Below, piece by piece: positions 32,722-41,490 of a stretch of 48,638 nucleotides of DNA. A program made the translations under genes and the position numbers. The stretch spans positions 1 through 48,638 of the forward strand of contig JADFSH010000011.1 of NCBI GenBank assembly GCA_022560875.1, given 5' to 3'. This DNA comes from Planctomycetota bacterium (GTDB lineage Bacteria; Planctomycetota; Phycisphaerae; Phycisphaerales; SM1A02). Position 1 is the first letter of the stretch; every line of letters starts with the position of its first letter. Under the pieces are notes generated by a model, which made no database searches, was not told where the DNA came from, and was given only the letters and a program-made list of their open reading frames with translations.

Positions 32722-34314
32722 TCAGTGCCGGAAGTGGCGGGTTCCCGTGAGCAGGCAGGTTACGTCATACTTGTCGCAGAGGTCGAAGGTGTCCTGGTCG
32801 CGTTTGGAGCCGCCGGGGTGGACGAGGCATTTGACGCCCGCGTCGATGAGAAGTTGCGGTCCGTCGCTGAAGGGGAAAAACGCGTCGGAGGCCGCGATCA
32901 CCGGAGTGGGGCTGGCTTTGATCTTCTTCCCCGCCCGCTCGATGGCGAGGTTGCAGGCGTTGATGCGATCGACCTGACCCATGCCCGCCCCGAGCATCCG
33001 GCTACCCGTGCCGATGGCGATGGCGTTTGATTTCAGGTGCTTGGCGAGCGTCCAGATGAATCCCGCCTCGCGGATTAGCTGCTCGGTGGGGGCCGGGCCC
33101 GCGGCATGTTTCCAATCCGAGACCCGGGCGGGTTTCAAGTCGCGCTCCTGGAGGAGCATTCCGCCCGGCACCGACTTGTAATCCATCCTGCTTCCCGGTG
33201 AGTGCCCCAATGCCCCCACCGCCAACAGTCGCACGTTTTTCCAGCGATCCGAGAGCAGCTTCAGGGCTGTATCGTCGTAACCGGGGGCGATGATGACTTC
33301 GAGGAATTTCTTGCCTTCGCAGATCCGGGCGGCGGTGGCATCATCGACCTGACCGCTCAGGGCGAGAACGCCGCCATATGCTGCGAGAGGATCGCCCTCA
33401 TACGCGCGATCGAAGGCGGTCGCCAACGTCTCTCCGATCGCGGCCCCGCAGGGATTGGCGTGCTTGATGATCGCCGCAGCAAAATGGCCGAACTCGCTGA
33501 GATAAAGGTCCTGCACCAGCATCAGGGCCGTCGCCCCGTCGTTGAGATTGTTGTAGCTCAGGGCCTTGCCATGCAGCACGTCGGCCTTGACCACGCTCGG
33601 TTCGGCGGAGGCGGGATTGGCATACACCGCGGCCAGTTGATGGGGGTTTTCGCCGTAGCGCAGGCTGCCCTGATGAGCGTAGCTCAGGCGGAGCATGGCG
33701 GGAAAATCTTCTTCACGACGCGAACCCATCCACGCGCTGATGGTGGTGTCGTATTCCGCGGTGCGCATGAACGCCGCCGCCGCGAGTTCCTGCCTTAAGG
33801 AGAGCGAGGTTGAACCCTCGTTGTCACGCATCTCGCCGATGACCCGGTCATACTGATCGACGCTGGTGACGACCGTGACCGCCTCGTGATTCTTGGCGGC
33901 TGATCGGAGCATGGACGGGCCGCCGATGTCGATCTGCTCGATGGCCTCGGCGCGGGTCACCCCTTCGTGAAGGATCGTCTGCTCGAAGGGGTAGAGGTTG
34001 ATGCACACCAGATCGATGGGGGTGATGTCGTGGTCGGCCATGTCCCGGACGTGGCTCTCCTGATCGCGTCTGGCGAGGATCCCACCGTGGATTTTGGGGT
34101 GAAGGGTCTTGACTCTGCCGTCCATCATTTCCGGAAAGCCGGTGACGCGATCGATGGGAATGACCTCGATACCCGCTTCTCCCAGCGCCCGGGCGGTACC
34201 CCCGGTGGAGATGATCTCGATGCCCATTTCCGCCAGGCTTTTCGCGAACGGGATGAGGTCGGATTTATCACTGACGGATATCAGGGCGCGCCGAATGGGG
34301 AGGAAATCGATCAT
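32722..34314 (-). CDS. purH: Bifunctional AICAR formyltransferase/IMP cyclohydrolase
   Basis: 530 residues, normal size. PurH does the last two steps of IMP synthesis: formylation of AICAR with 10-formyl-THF and ring closure. The N-terminal cyclohydrolase (ALISVSDKSDLIPFAK, IISTGGTARAL, VKTLHPKIHGGILARRD, VCINLYPFE, IDIGGPSMLRSAAKN) is complete. The C-terminal transformylase (LRYGENPHQLAAVY, AIIKHANPCGAAIG with the catalytic Lys-His, GSRMLGAGMGQVDR, ASDAFFPFSDG, KCLVHPGGSKRDQD) is also complete. It is probably the first gene of a purH-methyltransferase-tag transcript. Confidence 0.96.
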   Translation of the reverse strand: MIDFLPIRRALISVSDKSDLIPFAKSLAEMGIEIISTGGTARALGEAGIEVIPIDRVTGFPEMMDGRVKTLHPKIHGGILARRDQESHVRDMADHDITPIDLVCINLYPFEQTILHEGVTRAEAIEQIDIGGPSMLRSAAKNHEAVTVVTSVDQYDRVIGEMRDNEGSTSLSLRQELAAAAFMRTAEYDTTISAWMGSRREEDFPAMLRLSYAHQGSLRYGENPHQLAAVYANPASAEPSVVKADVLHGKALSYNNLNDGATALMLVQDLYLSEFGHFAAAIIKHANPCGAAIGETLATAFDRAYEGDPLAAYGGVLALSGQVDDATAARICEGKKFLEVIIAPGYDDTALKLLSDRWKNVRLLAVGALGHSPGSRMDYKSVPGGMLLQERDLKPARVSDWKHAAGPAPTEQLIREAGFIWTLAKHLKSNAIAIGTGSRMLGAGMGQVDRINACNLAIERAGKKIKASPTPVIAASDAFFPFSDGPQLLIDAGVKCLVHPGGSKRDQDTFDLCDKYDVTCLLTGTRHFRH

Positions 34315-34460
34315 CAGATCCGAAGTGTAGCAGGCGCAATTGGCCGGTGAGGGGGGAGATGAAATATCGACAGTATGACATGGCGGCTTTCGATGCGAGT
34401 CATCACTACCCGGCCCCCGGCCTCCGGTGATTCAACCCCCAGCAACGCAGGCTTTTCCGA

Positions 34461-35642
34461 TCAATTACGCGGCACAAGCCGTACGACACGGCCATCCCGG
34501 TGATAGGCGTATAAATCACCTTCCACGGTCGATGTGGTCATCAACTTATCGACGAAGGGGAGGTTGATCGTGGAGACGTGACCGCCTCTCTGTGATGTGA
34601 GAACGTCCATCTGCTTGTTATCTTGATTCCAGATAATCAGGTTTTCCCGGCGTGTCGTCACCACATTGCCTGCGACATTCGGGTCGGACCATACGATCTC
34701 GCCCCCCGGCTTGCTTATGGGTAACGCTTTAAAACAGATGAGACCTTTCGCAGGAACTTGCTGAAAGACGAGATCGCCGATCACAACGGGACTGTCCGTC
34801 AACGGACTTTCGGTGAGATATCGCCAAAGATTGCGTCCGGAAACGAGATCGAACGCCCAAATGTGCTGATCGAGTCCGGCGACGTATATCGCGCTGTCGG
34901 TGATGGCAGGTTGTGCGACGACACCGTCCAGCAGTTTCTTGCTCCAGTATTTTGAGGCGGAGGAGGCATCGATGACCACGAGTTCCCCATCGTTGCCGGT
35001 CACGAGAATCACCCGGCCCAGATTCAACGGCATCAACTTGATCGAATTGGCAATCTGATAGCCGTTTGATTGAAAGGCGATGGCATGTGAATGCCAGATG
35101 AGTTGGCCGTTACGCGATCCGTAAATGATCTGGTCGCCAAACGACAAGGCTTCGGTGTTGGCGATTTTTTCGAGATGCTGACGGGCAATCTGTGAGCCGT
35201 CGGAAGCATTGAGGACAAACAGGTCACCGCCGGAGATTACCAGAACCCGGTTGTAATCCGGAAGGTAGGTCACCCCCTGGATTTCTGCGAGCGGGTAGGA
35301 AATGGGAATGCGCCAGACGCGCGTGCCGTCCTCGCGATCGATTCGGGTGAGATAGTTGTTCTCATCCAGGGCGAAGACCGAGTCGTGTTGTACCGTCAGA
35401 AGCTTGAGGTTTTTTCCCGCCGTCGCGTATTGCCAGTCAACCCGATAGCCAAGTTCCCTCGCCACCGAGGGACCGATGACCAGGCTCGAATCGAGCTGCC
35501 GGGTCTGGGGTGATACGTAAGGTGAGGTCAGATTACCGTTTCCGCAACCCACGCCAAGCAGCGAGAACCCGGCCAGGGCAAGTAAAAAAACCGTCGAGCG
35601 GCGAATAGAAGTACATGAGCATGCAGTCAGGCGATGATTCAT
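34461..35642 (-). CDS. Lipoprotein with PQQ-like beta-propeller
   Basis: 393 residues. A signal peptide with lipobox (STVFLLALAGFSLLGVGC) predicts a membrane-anchored lipoprotein. The mature part has propeller repeats of the PQQ/BamB type: LTRIDREDGTRVWRI, LFVLNASDGSQIA, LVVIDASSASKYWSKK, IWAFDLVSGRNLWRY and others, each with a D/N-x-x-(S/T)G turn and Trp. BamB-like scaffolds in outer-membrane assembly share this fold, but no bam genes are adjacent. ATG 35642 is preferred for the signal peptide; ATG 35669 is also in frame. Role unknown beyond a likely protein-interaction scaffold. Confidence 0.78.
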   Translation of the reverse strand: MNHRLTACSCTSIRRSTVFLLALAGFSLLGVGCGNGNLTSPYVSPQTRQLDSSLVIGPSVARELGYRVDWQYATAGKNLKLLTVQHDSVFALDENNYLTRIDREDGTRVWRIPISYPLAEIQGVTYLPDYNRVLVISGGDLFVLNASDGSQIARQHLEKIANTEALSFGDQIIYGSRNGQLIWHSHAIAFQSNGYQIANSIKLMPLNLGRVILVTGNDGELVVIDASSASKYWSKKLLDGVVAQPAITDSAIYVAGLDQHIWAFDLVSGRNLWRYLTESPLTDSPVVIGDLVFQQVPAKGLICFKALPISKPGGEIVWSDPNVAGNVVTTRRENLIIWNQDNKQMDVLTSQRGGHVSTINLPFVDKLMTTSTVEGDLYAYHRDGRVVRLVPRN

Positions 35643-35845
35643 TGATAGGTACTCTTCATGAGGTCTCATGATTTGGCGTGGGATTCAATGGTCGGGAACT
35701 CACCAGTATCCAAGGCCGATCATGGTGCGTCAAGAGCAGATAAACCCGGTAAGACAGGGCAGTTGGGTGATTTAGGACACGATCGGAAGTCTTCTGCGAC
35801 AAGGCATTCATTGTTGTTCAACTTGATGGCGATCCATACCGGTGA

Positions 35846-35903
35846 ATTCCTGTCAAGGTCAGCCACTTTGCCGGTAACCGGGGGCATTCCTGTCACGTCA
35901 GCC
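35846..35903. repeat. Short direct repeat (18-19 bp, 40-base period)
   Basis: ATTCCTGTCA(AG/C)GTCAGCC occurs at 35846-35864 and again at 35886-35903; the second copy overlaps the mcsB stop codon. Probably a small local duplication. The rest of the 255-base gap (35643-35897) shows no gene. Confidence 0.6.
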
Positions 35904-36941
35904 TTGATTCATCGTCTGGCGCACGATATCCGCCCGGGCCGCTCGCAGTTCATCGCTGTCCATTTCACGTCCTATATGCAGCTTGAGATGGGCGGGTTGG
36001 ATTTGGAGAAACAGGCGATTGACTTTCTCCAGATCGACGTTTTTGAGTCGTTCGAGATGCACGCCGAGGCGCACGCGGCTGAGGAGCTTCATCGCCTCTT
36101 CCGTGCCCAGTAGTCGCGCAGAGCGAAGAATGCCCAACGCCCGGTGGGTGCGATCGTCGAGGAGGGAGCAACTGCGTTCGATGAGGATCTTTCTTGCCTT
36201 GAGTTCATAGTCGATAATGCGGGGGAGGATTGCTTCCTCGAGTTCCATGCGCAACTCGTCCTCGGTTCTGCCGAGGGTGATCTGGTTTGAAATCTGATAA
36301 AAATCACCGGCGGATTCTGAGCCTTCCCCGTAATAGCCGCGCACGGCGAGATGAAGATCCTTGGCGGCGCGACGAACGCGATCGATCTCGTTTGTGATCT
36401 TCAGGGCGGGTAGGTGCATCATCACTGAAAAGCGAATCCCCGTGCCGACATTGGTGGGGCAGGCAGTGAGATACCCCCAACGTGGTGAAAAAGCATAATC
36501 GACGGATTTTTCCACGGCGTCATCGACTTCGTCGATAAGCCGATGCACGTGCGACAACCTCAACCCCGGGGCGAGAATCTGCATTCGCAGATGATCCTCT
36601 TCGTTGACCATAATGCTCAAGGCTTCGTCCCCGGAAATCGCAACCCCGCGTCGGAGGTTGGACGCAGCGTGATGTTTCGAGATCAAATGACGCTCGACGA
36701 GCAGGTGACGGTCGCGGGCGGTGGCCTGGGGAAGATCAATCCAGAACATGCCCTCGGAAATGCCTCCGCCGAGAAGAACCTGTCGCGAGATGTTGAGGAT
36801 CTCCTGGAGCTGACGCTCGCTCGCTTTGTTAACGAACGGGAAGCCCGCGATGTTGCGGGCGACGCGGGCACGACAACTCATGATCACGTCCGAATGCGGT
36901 GCGTCGCTTTCCGTCCAGGGTCCGTGGTAATTGAGTTCCAT
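35898..36941 (-). CDS. mcsB: Protein-arginine kinase
   Basis: 347 residues, as in Bacillus McsB (~360). It phosphorylates arginines of misfolded proteins, marking them for ClpCP. Guanidino-kinase motifs are clear: the ATP-binding CRARVARNIAGFPF (Arg24/26/29), NEEDHLRMQ carrying the Glu/His for arginine binding, and CPTNVGTGIR with Cys161 of the active site. DDRTHRALGILRSARLL in the C-terminal half is also conserved. It lies 20 bases after mcsA on the same strand. In Firmicutes the pair sits between ctsR and clpC; neither is next to it here. The start ATG 36941 is clear from the standard N-terminus. Confidence 0.93.
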   Translation of the reverse strand: MELNYHGPWTESDAPHSDVIMSCRARVARNIAGFPFVNKASERQLQEILNISRQVLLGGGISEGMFWIDLPQATARDRHLLVERHLISKHHAASNLRRGVAISGDEALSIMVNEEDHLRMQILAPGLRLSHVHRLIDEVDDAVEKSVDYAFSPRWGYLTACPTNVGTGIRFSVMMHLPALKITNEIDRVRRAAKDLHLAVRGYYGEGSESAGDFYQISNQITLGRTEDELRMELEEAILPRIIDYELKARKILIERSCSLLDDRTHRALGILRSARLLGTEEAMKLLSRVRLGVHLERLKNVDLEKVNRLFLQIQPAHLKLHIGREMDSDELRAARADIVRQTMNQG

Positions 36942-36961
36942 GTGTCTTGATCGAAGGATTG

Positions 36962-37468
36962 CTAGTTGCGGTCGTCCGGCGGTGTGATGATTTCCAGCGT
37001 ATGGATCTGATCACGGATTGTCGCGGCACGCTCATACTGCTCCGCAGATACGGCGCAGTCGAGATCCTTGACGAGTTTCTGAATAATAAGCTGGCGGTCA
37101 AGAGAAACGCCGGCGCGTTTTGGAGTCTTGCCGGTGTGATGGGTCGCCCCGTTCTGGGCGCGCTCAATGAGCGTCGTGAGCGGTTTTTCTAGCGTGTTGA
37201 AGCACTCCGGACAGCCCAGTGTGCCGCTCTTGCGAAATTCAGCAAACGAAAAACCACACTCAGGACATCGCCTTTGTTCTGATCGGGAACGCGATTTGGC
37301 ATGGGAGACCGTAACCTGGGCCAGCAACTTGCTGATGGGTTGATGCTCAGGCAGGTCGATACCGGCGTCGATGGCATGCTCATGGCAGAGATGCACTTCT
37401 TTTTTAATGCCGTTCTTGACGGTCATTTCGTGAACGACAGCTGGTTTGTCACAAAAGTCGCAATTCAT
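36962..37468 (-). CDS. mcsA: McsA-like activator of the arginine kinase
   Basis: 168 residues. McsA binds and activates McsB and has Zn-finger-like CxxC motifs. Seen here: CDFCDKPAVVHE near the start, CPECGFSFAEFRKSGTLGCPECFN in the middle, and a C-terminal UVR motif (LIIQKLVKDLDCAVSAEQYERAATIRDQI), the same helix pair used by UvrB/UvrC and ClpC. Domain order and length match the Firmicutes protein. It lies 20 bases before mcsB, so the pair is transcribed together; a link to arginine phosphorylation is thus well supported. kdsA is 45 bases upstream on the same strand. Confidence 0.92.
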   Translation of the reverse strand: MNCDFCDKPAVVHEMTVKNGIKKEVHLCHEHAIDAGIDLPEHQPISKLLAQVTVSHAKSRSRSEQRRCPECGFSFAEFRKSGTLGCPECFNTLEKPLTTLIERAQNGATHHTGKTPKRAGVSLDRQLIIQKLVKDLDCAVSAEQYERAATIRDQIHTLEIITPPDDRN

Positions 37469-37513
37469 CGCAGATACATATCGTAGTCACGGTTTCGATG
37501 GCTGACGAGAATA

Positions 37514-38374
37514 TTATCGACCGGATAGGGGTGCTTTCTGTGCAGATTGCCTTGCCGGAAAGATGGCCTGTCGGATCGCCACGATCTCTTCCAGCAGTTC
37601 GCGCATGTCGTGGAGAGGCTGCACCGTGCTTGCATCGGAAAATGCCGCCTCGGGTTCAGGATGCGTTTCGATGAACAAGGCGTGTACTCCCGAAGCCACG
37701 GCAGCCCGGGCCAGCAGTCGTGCCCGATCGGGTCGGCCTCCACTCGTCTCGCGATCCCCGCCGGGAAGCTGGGTTGAATGGGTGACATCGAAGCAGACGG
37801 GTGGGCCGATATCCATCAGATCCCCCAAACCCAGAAAATCGTTGACCAGGCGGTGATAGCCGAAAAATGTGCCGCGCTCGGTGAGCATGATGTTCTTGCT
37901 GCCGCCTTCTTTGAGCTTATTGACGACGTGAATCATTTCAGCCGGCGACATGAACTGGCCTTTTTTTACATTGACGGCTTTGCAAGTCTTCGCACAAGCC
38001 AGAAGCAGATCGGTCTGACGACAGAGAAAGGCGGGGATTTGAAGCGCATCGACCGCATCCCCAACCGGCCCCGCCTGCTCAGGGGCATGAACATCCGTAA
38101 GAATCGGCAAGTCGAATTCGTTACGAATTCGGACGAGTTCCGCAAGCCCCCGCTCCAGGCCGGGGCCGCGTCGGGAGTGGATACTCGATCGATTGGCCTT
38201 ATCGAAGCTGGCCTTGAAGACCAGGGGAAGACCGAGTTCTTCACACAGCCCCTTGAGGGTCGAGGCGATGAGATTGTTGGTCTCGACGGTTTCAAGCACA
38301 CAAGGCCCCGCGATGACCAGCAAGGGCTGATCCGGACCGGCGGTAAGAGGGCCGATAGAACACATCTCATGCAT
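37514..38374 (-). CDS. kdsA: 3-deoxy-8-phosphooctulonate (Kdo-8-P) synthase
   Basis: 286 residues, normal size. The enzyme joins arabinose-5-phosphate and PEP into Kdo-8-phosphate for LPS. Family blocks are all present: LLVIAGPCVLET, LVFKASFDKANRSSIHSRRG, PILTDVHAPEQAG, LQIPAFLCRQTDLLLACA, VNVKKGQFMSPAEM, ERGTFFGYHRLVNDF, VCFDVTHSTQLPGG and FIETHPEP. CDVH-type metal residues suggest the metal-independent or metal-dependent class cannot be told here; the Asn/Cys switch position was not assigned. It pairs with the arabinose-5-phosphate isomerase at 21.8-22.8 kb. ATG 38374 is chosen. Confidence 0.95.
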   Translation of the reverse strand: MHEMCSIGPLTAGPDQPLLVIAGPCVLETVETNNLIASTLKGLCEELGLPLVFKASFDKANRSSIHSRRGPGLERGLAELVRIRNEFDLPILTDVHAPEQAGPVGDAVDALQIPAFLCRQTDLLLACAKTCKAVNVKKGQFMSPAEMIHVVNKLKEGGSKNIMLTERGTFFGYHRLVNDFLGLGDLMDIGPPVCFDVTHSTQLPGGDRETSGGRPDRARLLARAAVASGVHALFIETHPEPEAAFSDASTVQPLHDMRELLEEIVAIRQAIFPARQSAQKAPLSGR

Positions 38375-38555
38375 GACTAGAGGGTAGCCCGAAAACACCA
38401 TTGACGATGGTGAAAGGGAATCCCGGACGTGAAAAGAGGGGTTTTATGCAAGCCCTGACCGATGATAAGGCCTGCAAGGGCATCTGATTCGGTCCTAATT
38501 CGAAATCCGGGGAGAGCACTGCAAGGGCTAGGAGCCGATCGCCGAAACGGTAAGT

Positions 38556-38572
38556 GTATAGCCAGCCTATAC
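38556..38572. promoter_or_regulatory. Candidate operator: GTATAG-CCAGC-CTATAC
   Basis: A perfect 6-bp inverted repeat with a five-base spacer, about 30 bases before the DUF1444 gene start. It lies in the 228-base region between divergent kdsA and the DUF1444 gene. The size and symmetry fit a dimeric repressor site, and the TATA content could overlap a -10 element. Confidence 0.4.
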
Positions 38573-38602
38573 TTGCAGGTAGGAAATCCAACGGAGTGAT
38601 CA

Positions 38603-39400
38603 ATGGCCCGGATGCCTCGAGAACCAGAAGCTTTTGGAGAACAGGTGGCGAAAATCCTGAAACGCCACTTTCCTGAAAAAGCGATTGAGCTTTCCGGTCC
38701 CATGGATCTGGTTCTCAATGGCAAGCATCTGGGGCTGAACAACCTCTATCGGATGGTTTTATGTGATCCGCAACGGGGTATGGAAATCGTCGAAAATTAC
38801 CTCGAGCGTCTGGTGGAGGGTGACACCTTGGGGGCCATGCCCCTGCCTCTGTCTGTCGCCAAGCCTCGGGTGATGCCTCGAATCCAGCCGGAAACAATCT
38901 TTGAACAACTCGACCGCGAGCAAGTGGCGTACGTGCCGTTTGTGAACGATACGGTGATCGTCTTTGTGCTTGATCTTCCTCATATGACAATCAGCATCAC
39001 TGTGGAGCAGATGCTGCGCTGGGGATTGGAGGTGGAGGATCTTGATGAGATTTCAAGAAAAAACCTTGGGCTCTACACCCCGGAACTTCAAGTCCAACTG
39101 GTTGACTCTACGGAAGGCGGCCGGGCAGCAATTCTCGCCGAGCATGATGGATACGACGCAGCGCGTCTGCTGATGGGATCTCTGCATTCGCGGTTGGCTC
39201 CGGAGCTTCACGGCGATTTTTATGTCGCCACCCCGGCTCGGGATATGTTCCTCGCCATCTCCTACGAGCCGAACGATTTCGTCGAGCGTATCTGCAAACG
39301 CATTCACCTTGATTATCGCAGATTGCCTTATCCCATCACCAACGAATTGTTTGTGGTGACTCGGGATGGCGTGGCCGGCACCAAAAAAGATGCCGCCTGA
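38603..39400 (+). CDS. DUF1444-family protein
   Basis: 265 residues, the usual length of DUF1444 (UPF0354, YtpQ) proteins. Conserved-looking stretches are LNNLYRMVLCDPQRGMEIVENYLE, VAYVPFVNDTVIVFVLDLPHM, GYDAARLLMGSLHSRL, GDFYVATPARDMFLAIS and the end LPYPITNELFVVTRDG. No catalytic motif or signal peptide; it is probably cytoplasmic. The biological role is unknown to me. GGAG upstream supports ATG 38603. It precedes pabA by 72 bases on the same strand. Confidence 0.83.
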   Translation: MARMPREPEAFGEQVAKILKRHFPEKAIELSGPMDLVLNGKHLGLNNLYRMVLCDPQRGMEIVENYLERLVEGDTLGAMPLPLSVAKPRVMPRIQPETIFEQLDREQVAYVPFVNDTVIVFVLDLPHMTISITVEQMLRWGLEVEDLDEISRKNLGLYTPELQVQLVDSTEGGRAAILAEHDGYDAARLLMGSLHSRLAPELHGDFYVATPARDMFLAISYEPNDFVERICKRIHLDYRRLPYPITNELFVVTRDGVAGTKKDAA

Positions 39401-39472
39401 CCCTCCGGAAGCACCGGAAGTACAGCAAACACTTGTTTCGATTGCGCCACGTAATCGTTCCATCGCTAGGAT

Positions 39473-40093
39473 ATGGGCGTTATGCTCCTGCTCATCGATA
39501 ACTATGACTCCTTCACCTACAACCTCGTGCAGCGCATCGGAGAGTTGGATGCTTCGATTTCCATGCAGGTGGTTCGCAATGACAAGATCACGGTGAAGGA
39601 GGCTCAGTCTCTCCAGCCGGATTACCTCATTCTCTCACCCGGACCATGCACGCCGAAGGAGTCCGGCGTGTGCGGAGATCTGATCGAACATTATCAGGGG
39701 AAAATCCCCATTCTCGGGGTCTGTCTCGGACACCAGACAATCGCTGATCGCCATGGAATGACCGTGCATCAGCATTCGGTCATCATGCACGGCAAGACAT
39801 CGCAGATTCATCATGACGGCAAAGGCATCTTCGAGGGGCTCCCGAGTCCCTTCACCGCTACCCGTTACCACTCGCTTATTGTTGATAGAGAGACGCTCAA
39901 TGATGAGTTTGTGGTGAGTGCGTGGACAGATGATGATGAAATCATGGCCCTCCGATGGAAGGGAGACACCAACGACAGTGCGCCGATGGACGGTGTTCAA
40001 TTTCATCCGGAGAGCTTTCTGACCATTCAGGGGCCGTTGTTGCTGGCGAATTTTTTGGGCCTGCCCCGGCCCGCCATAGTTTCAGGTAATTGA
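39473..40093 (+). CDS. pabA: Anthranilate/aminodeoxychorismate synthase glutamine amidotransferase subunit
   Basis: 206 residues. A class I glutamine amidotransferase that passes ammonia to TrpE or PabB. Key motifs: LLLIDNYDSFTYNLVQ, LILSPGPCTPKESG, the nucleophile Cys84 in ILGVCLGHQ, RYHSLIVDRE, and His178/Glu180 in GVQFHPESF. PabA and TrpG cannot be distinguished; the enzyme often serves both pathways. Start ATG 39473 or ATG 39482: no Shine-Dalgarno is visible, and a TAGGAT box ends one base before the first ATG, so ATG 39482 on a near-leaderless mRNA is possible. The partner trpE/pabB is not in the window. Confidence 0.93.
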   Translation: MGVMLLLIDNYDSFTYNLVQRIGELDASISMQVVRNDKITVKEAQSLQPDYLILSPGPCTPKESGVCGDLIEHYQGKIPILGVCLGHQTIADRHGMTVHQHSVIMHGKTSQIHHDGKGIFEGLPSPFTATRYHSLIVDRETLNDEFVVSAWTDDDEIMALRWKGDTNDSAPMDGVQFHPESFLTIQGPLLLANFLGLPRPAIVSGN

Positions 40094-40179
40094 AGACAAA
40101 CGCAGTCACCGGCTATCATGACACTGATTTGTTATTCTGAGTGCTTGTCGAGGCAGGCAGTCGCAGGAGGATTAATTAC

Positions 40180-40596
40180 GTGACGACAGACCTACACAGC
40201 CAGGCCATCACCGGGGGCGTCATCGAATCAGTGAGTGATGACAAGATTGTGCTCAACATCACGGGGACGGACTATCAGCTTCATCTCGTTCCCACGGTTC
40301 CCGCGGCTGAGATCGGAGCTTCAGTAGGAAAAAGAATCAAAGGCACGATTCAGGCGAAAGCCCTGAAAATTCATTCCGCGAACGGCGGCGGGCGATTCAT
40401 CGAACCGGTGTACGGCGCCCCGCGCATCGTTGCGGGCGTGGTACTGGCGGTGGATGATGAATCACGGACAGTATTGGTGGATGTTGCGATTCCCATGAGG
40501 GTGGCCTTGAGCGACAATCAGGATCTGAATGTCTGTCAGGTGGGGGAATTGGTCAATTTTTATGTGGAAAGCGGGACGAGCTTCACTCCCGTCTGA
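40180..40596 (+). CDS. Unknown small protein, beta-rich
   Basis: 138 residues. GTG 40180 is a strong start: AGGAGG lies nine bases before it; the ATG-less extension upstream is not needed. The sequence alternates short beta-like strands (ITGGVIESVSDDKIVLNITG, YQLHLVP, IKGTIQAKALKI, RIVAGVVLAVDDESRTVLVDVAIPMRVAL, GELVNFYVESG), suggesting two OB- or SH3-like barrels. No Cys motif, signal peptide or catalytic residues. It lies 19 bases before the molybdoenzyme gene on the same strand and may be co-transcribed with it; a functional link is not shown. Confidence 0.65.
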   Translation: MTTDLHSQAITGGVIESVSDDKIVLNITGTDYQLHLVPTVPAAEIGASVGKRIKGTIQAKALKIHSANGGGRFIEPVYGAPRIVAGVVLAVDDESRTVLVDVAIPMRVALSDNQDLNVCQVGELVNFYVESGTSFTPV

Positions 40597-40615
40597 GCCT
40601 GATCGTGAAGAGACC

Positions 40616-41266
40616 ATGATGTCCTTGGTTGAACCACAACTTGCCACCCGGCCATTTATCATCAGTTCCGATACCCTGCGTGGCGGAGGCGACTCCGCAG
40701 CCCGAACACCTCCCGGACAGACGCTGACAAAAAAATGGCCGGTATTGCACTATGGTTCCGTTCCGAAGCTCGATCCGGCGACCTGGGAATTACGGGTCTG
40801 GGGTTTATGCGAGCAGCCTTATACGCTGAACTGGGAGGAATTCAGCCTATTGCCTCAGATCGACGTCACATGTGATATTCATTGCGTCACCCACTGGTCG
40901 CGTCTGGACAATGTTTTTACGGGTGTTCTCACCCGGACACTCATTGATCTTGCCCGACCCACCCCGGAAGCAAAGTTTGTCATGCAGCATGCCGCTTCCG
41001 CGCCGGGGAATGACTGGACGACAAATGTGCCTCTGGATGAATTCACGGAAGATGATTGTTTACTGACGTATCTACACGATGGGGAGCCGCTTTTACCCGA
41101 ACATGGCTTCCCGGTCCGGGCGGTCGTGCCGCGATTGTATTTCTGGAAAGGGGCAAAATGGATCACGGGCCTTGAGTTGAGAGCGAATGACGCCCCCGGT
41201 TTCTGGGAGGTCAACGGCTATCACATGCATGGTGATCCCTGGCGGGAAGAGCGGTTTGGGTGGTAA
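40616..41266 (+). CDS. Sulfite-oxidase-like molybdopterin oxidoreductase, soluble
   Basis: 216 residues. It has the sulfite oxidase/YedY molybdopterin fold: WELRVWGLCEQPYTLNWEEF, the molybdenum-ligand Cys90 in HCVTHWSRLDNVFTGV, DWTTNVPLDEF, LLTYLHDGEPL..EHGFPVRAVVPRLYFWKGAKWI, and GFWEVNGYHMHGDPW at the end. The size and absence of any Tat or Sec signal point to a cytoplasmic relative rather than exported MsrP. ATG 40616 has GAAGAG upstream; the protein starts after the small beta-rich gene. It would need molybdopterin; moaC, for that cofactor, is at 45.8 kb. The natural substrate is unknown. Confidence 0.88.
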   Translation: MMSLVEPQLATRPFIISSDTLRGGGDSAARTPPGQTLTKKWPVLHYGSVPKLDPATWELRVWGLCEQPYTLNWEEFSLLPQIDVTCDIHCVTHWSRLDNVFTGVLTRTLIDLARPTPEAKFVMQHAASAPGNDWTTNVPLDEFTEDDCLLTYLHDGEPLLPEHGFPVRAVVPRLYFWKGAKWITGLELRANDAPGFWEVNGYHMHGDPWREERFGW

Positions 41267-41469
41267 TCAATAATAGTCATAAACCATTGATTACTATGAA
41301 TTAATGACTTTACCGCCAGGTCAGTATTCTTTTTCCACGGGCTCAAATAATCAGATTTCACCGAATTGGCATGACCCGCAGCGGGACTCGTCGAGTCATC
41401 ACAATATCTGAATCTGATCAATTGCAAGAAAATGCTTTGGCTTGCGTCATATATATTGAAAGATGTGCA

Positions 41470-41475
41470 TATAAT
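41470..41475 (+). promoter_or_regulatory. Candidate -10 box (TATAAT)
   Basis: A perfect TATAAT sixteen bases before the hairpin at 41491. The -35 is unclear (TTGCGT at 41442 is too far, TTGAAA at 41456 too near). Confidence 0.35.
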
Positions 41476-41490
41476 CGTCGGAGACTAAAA

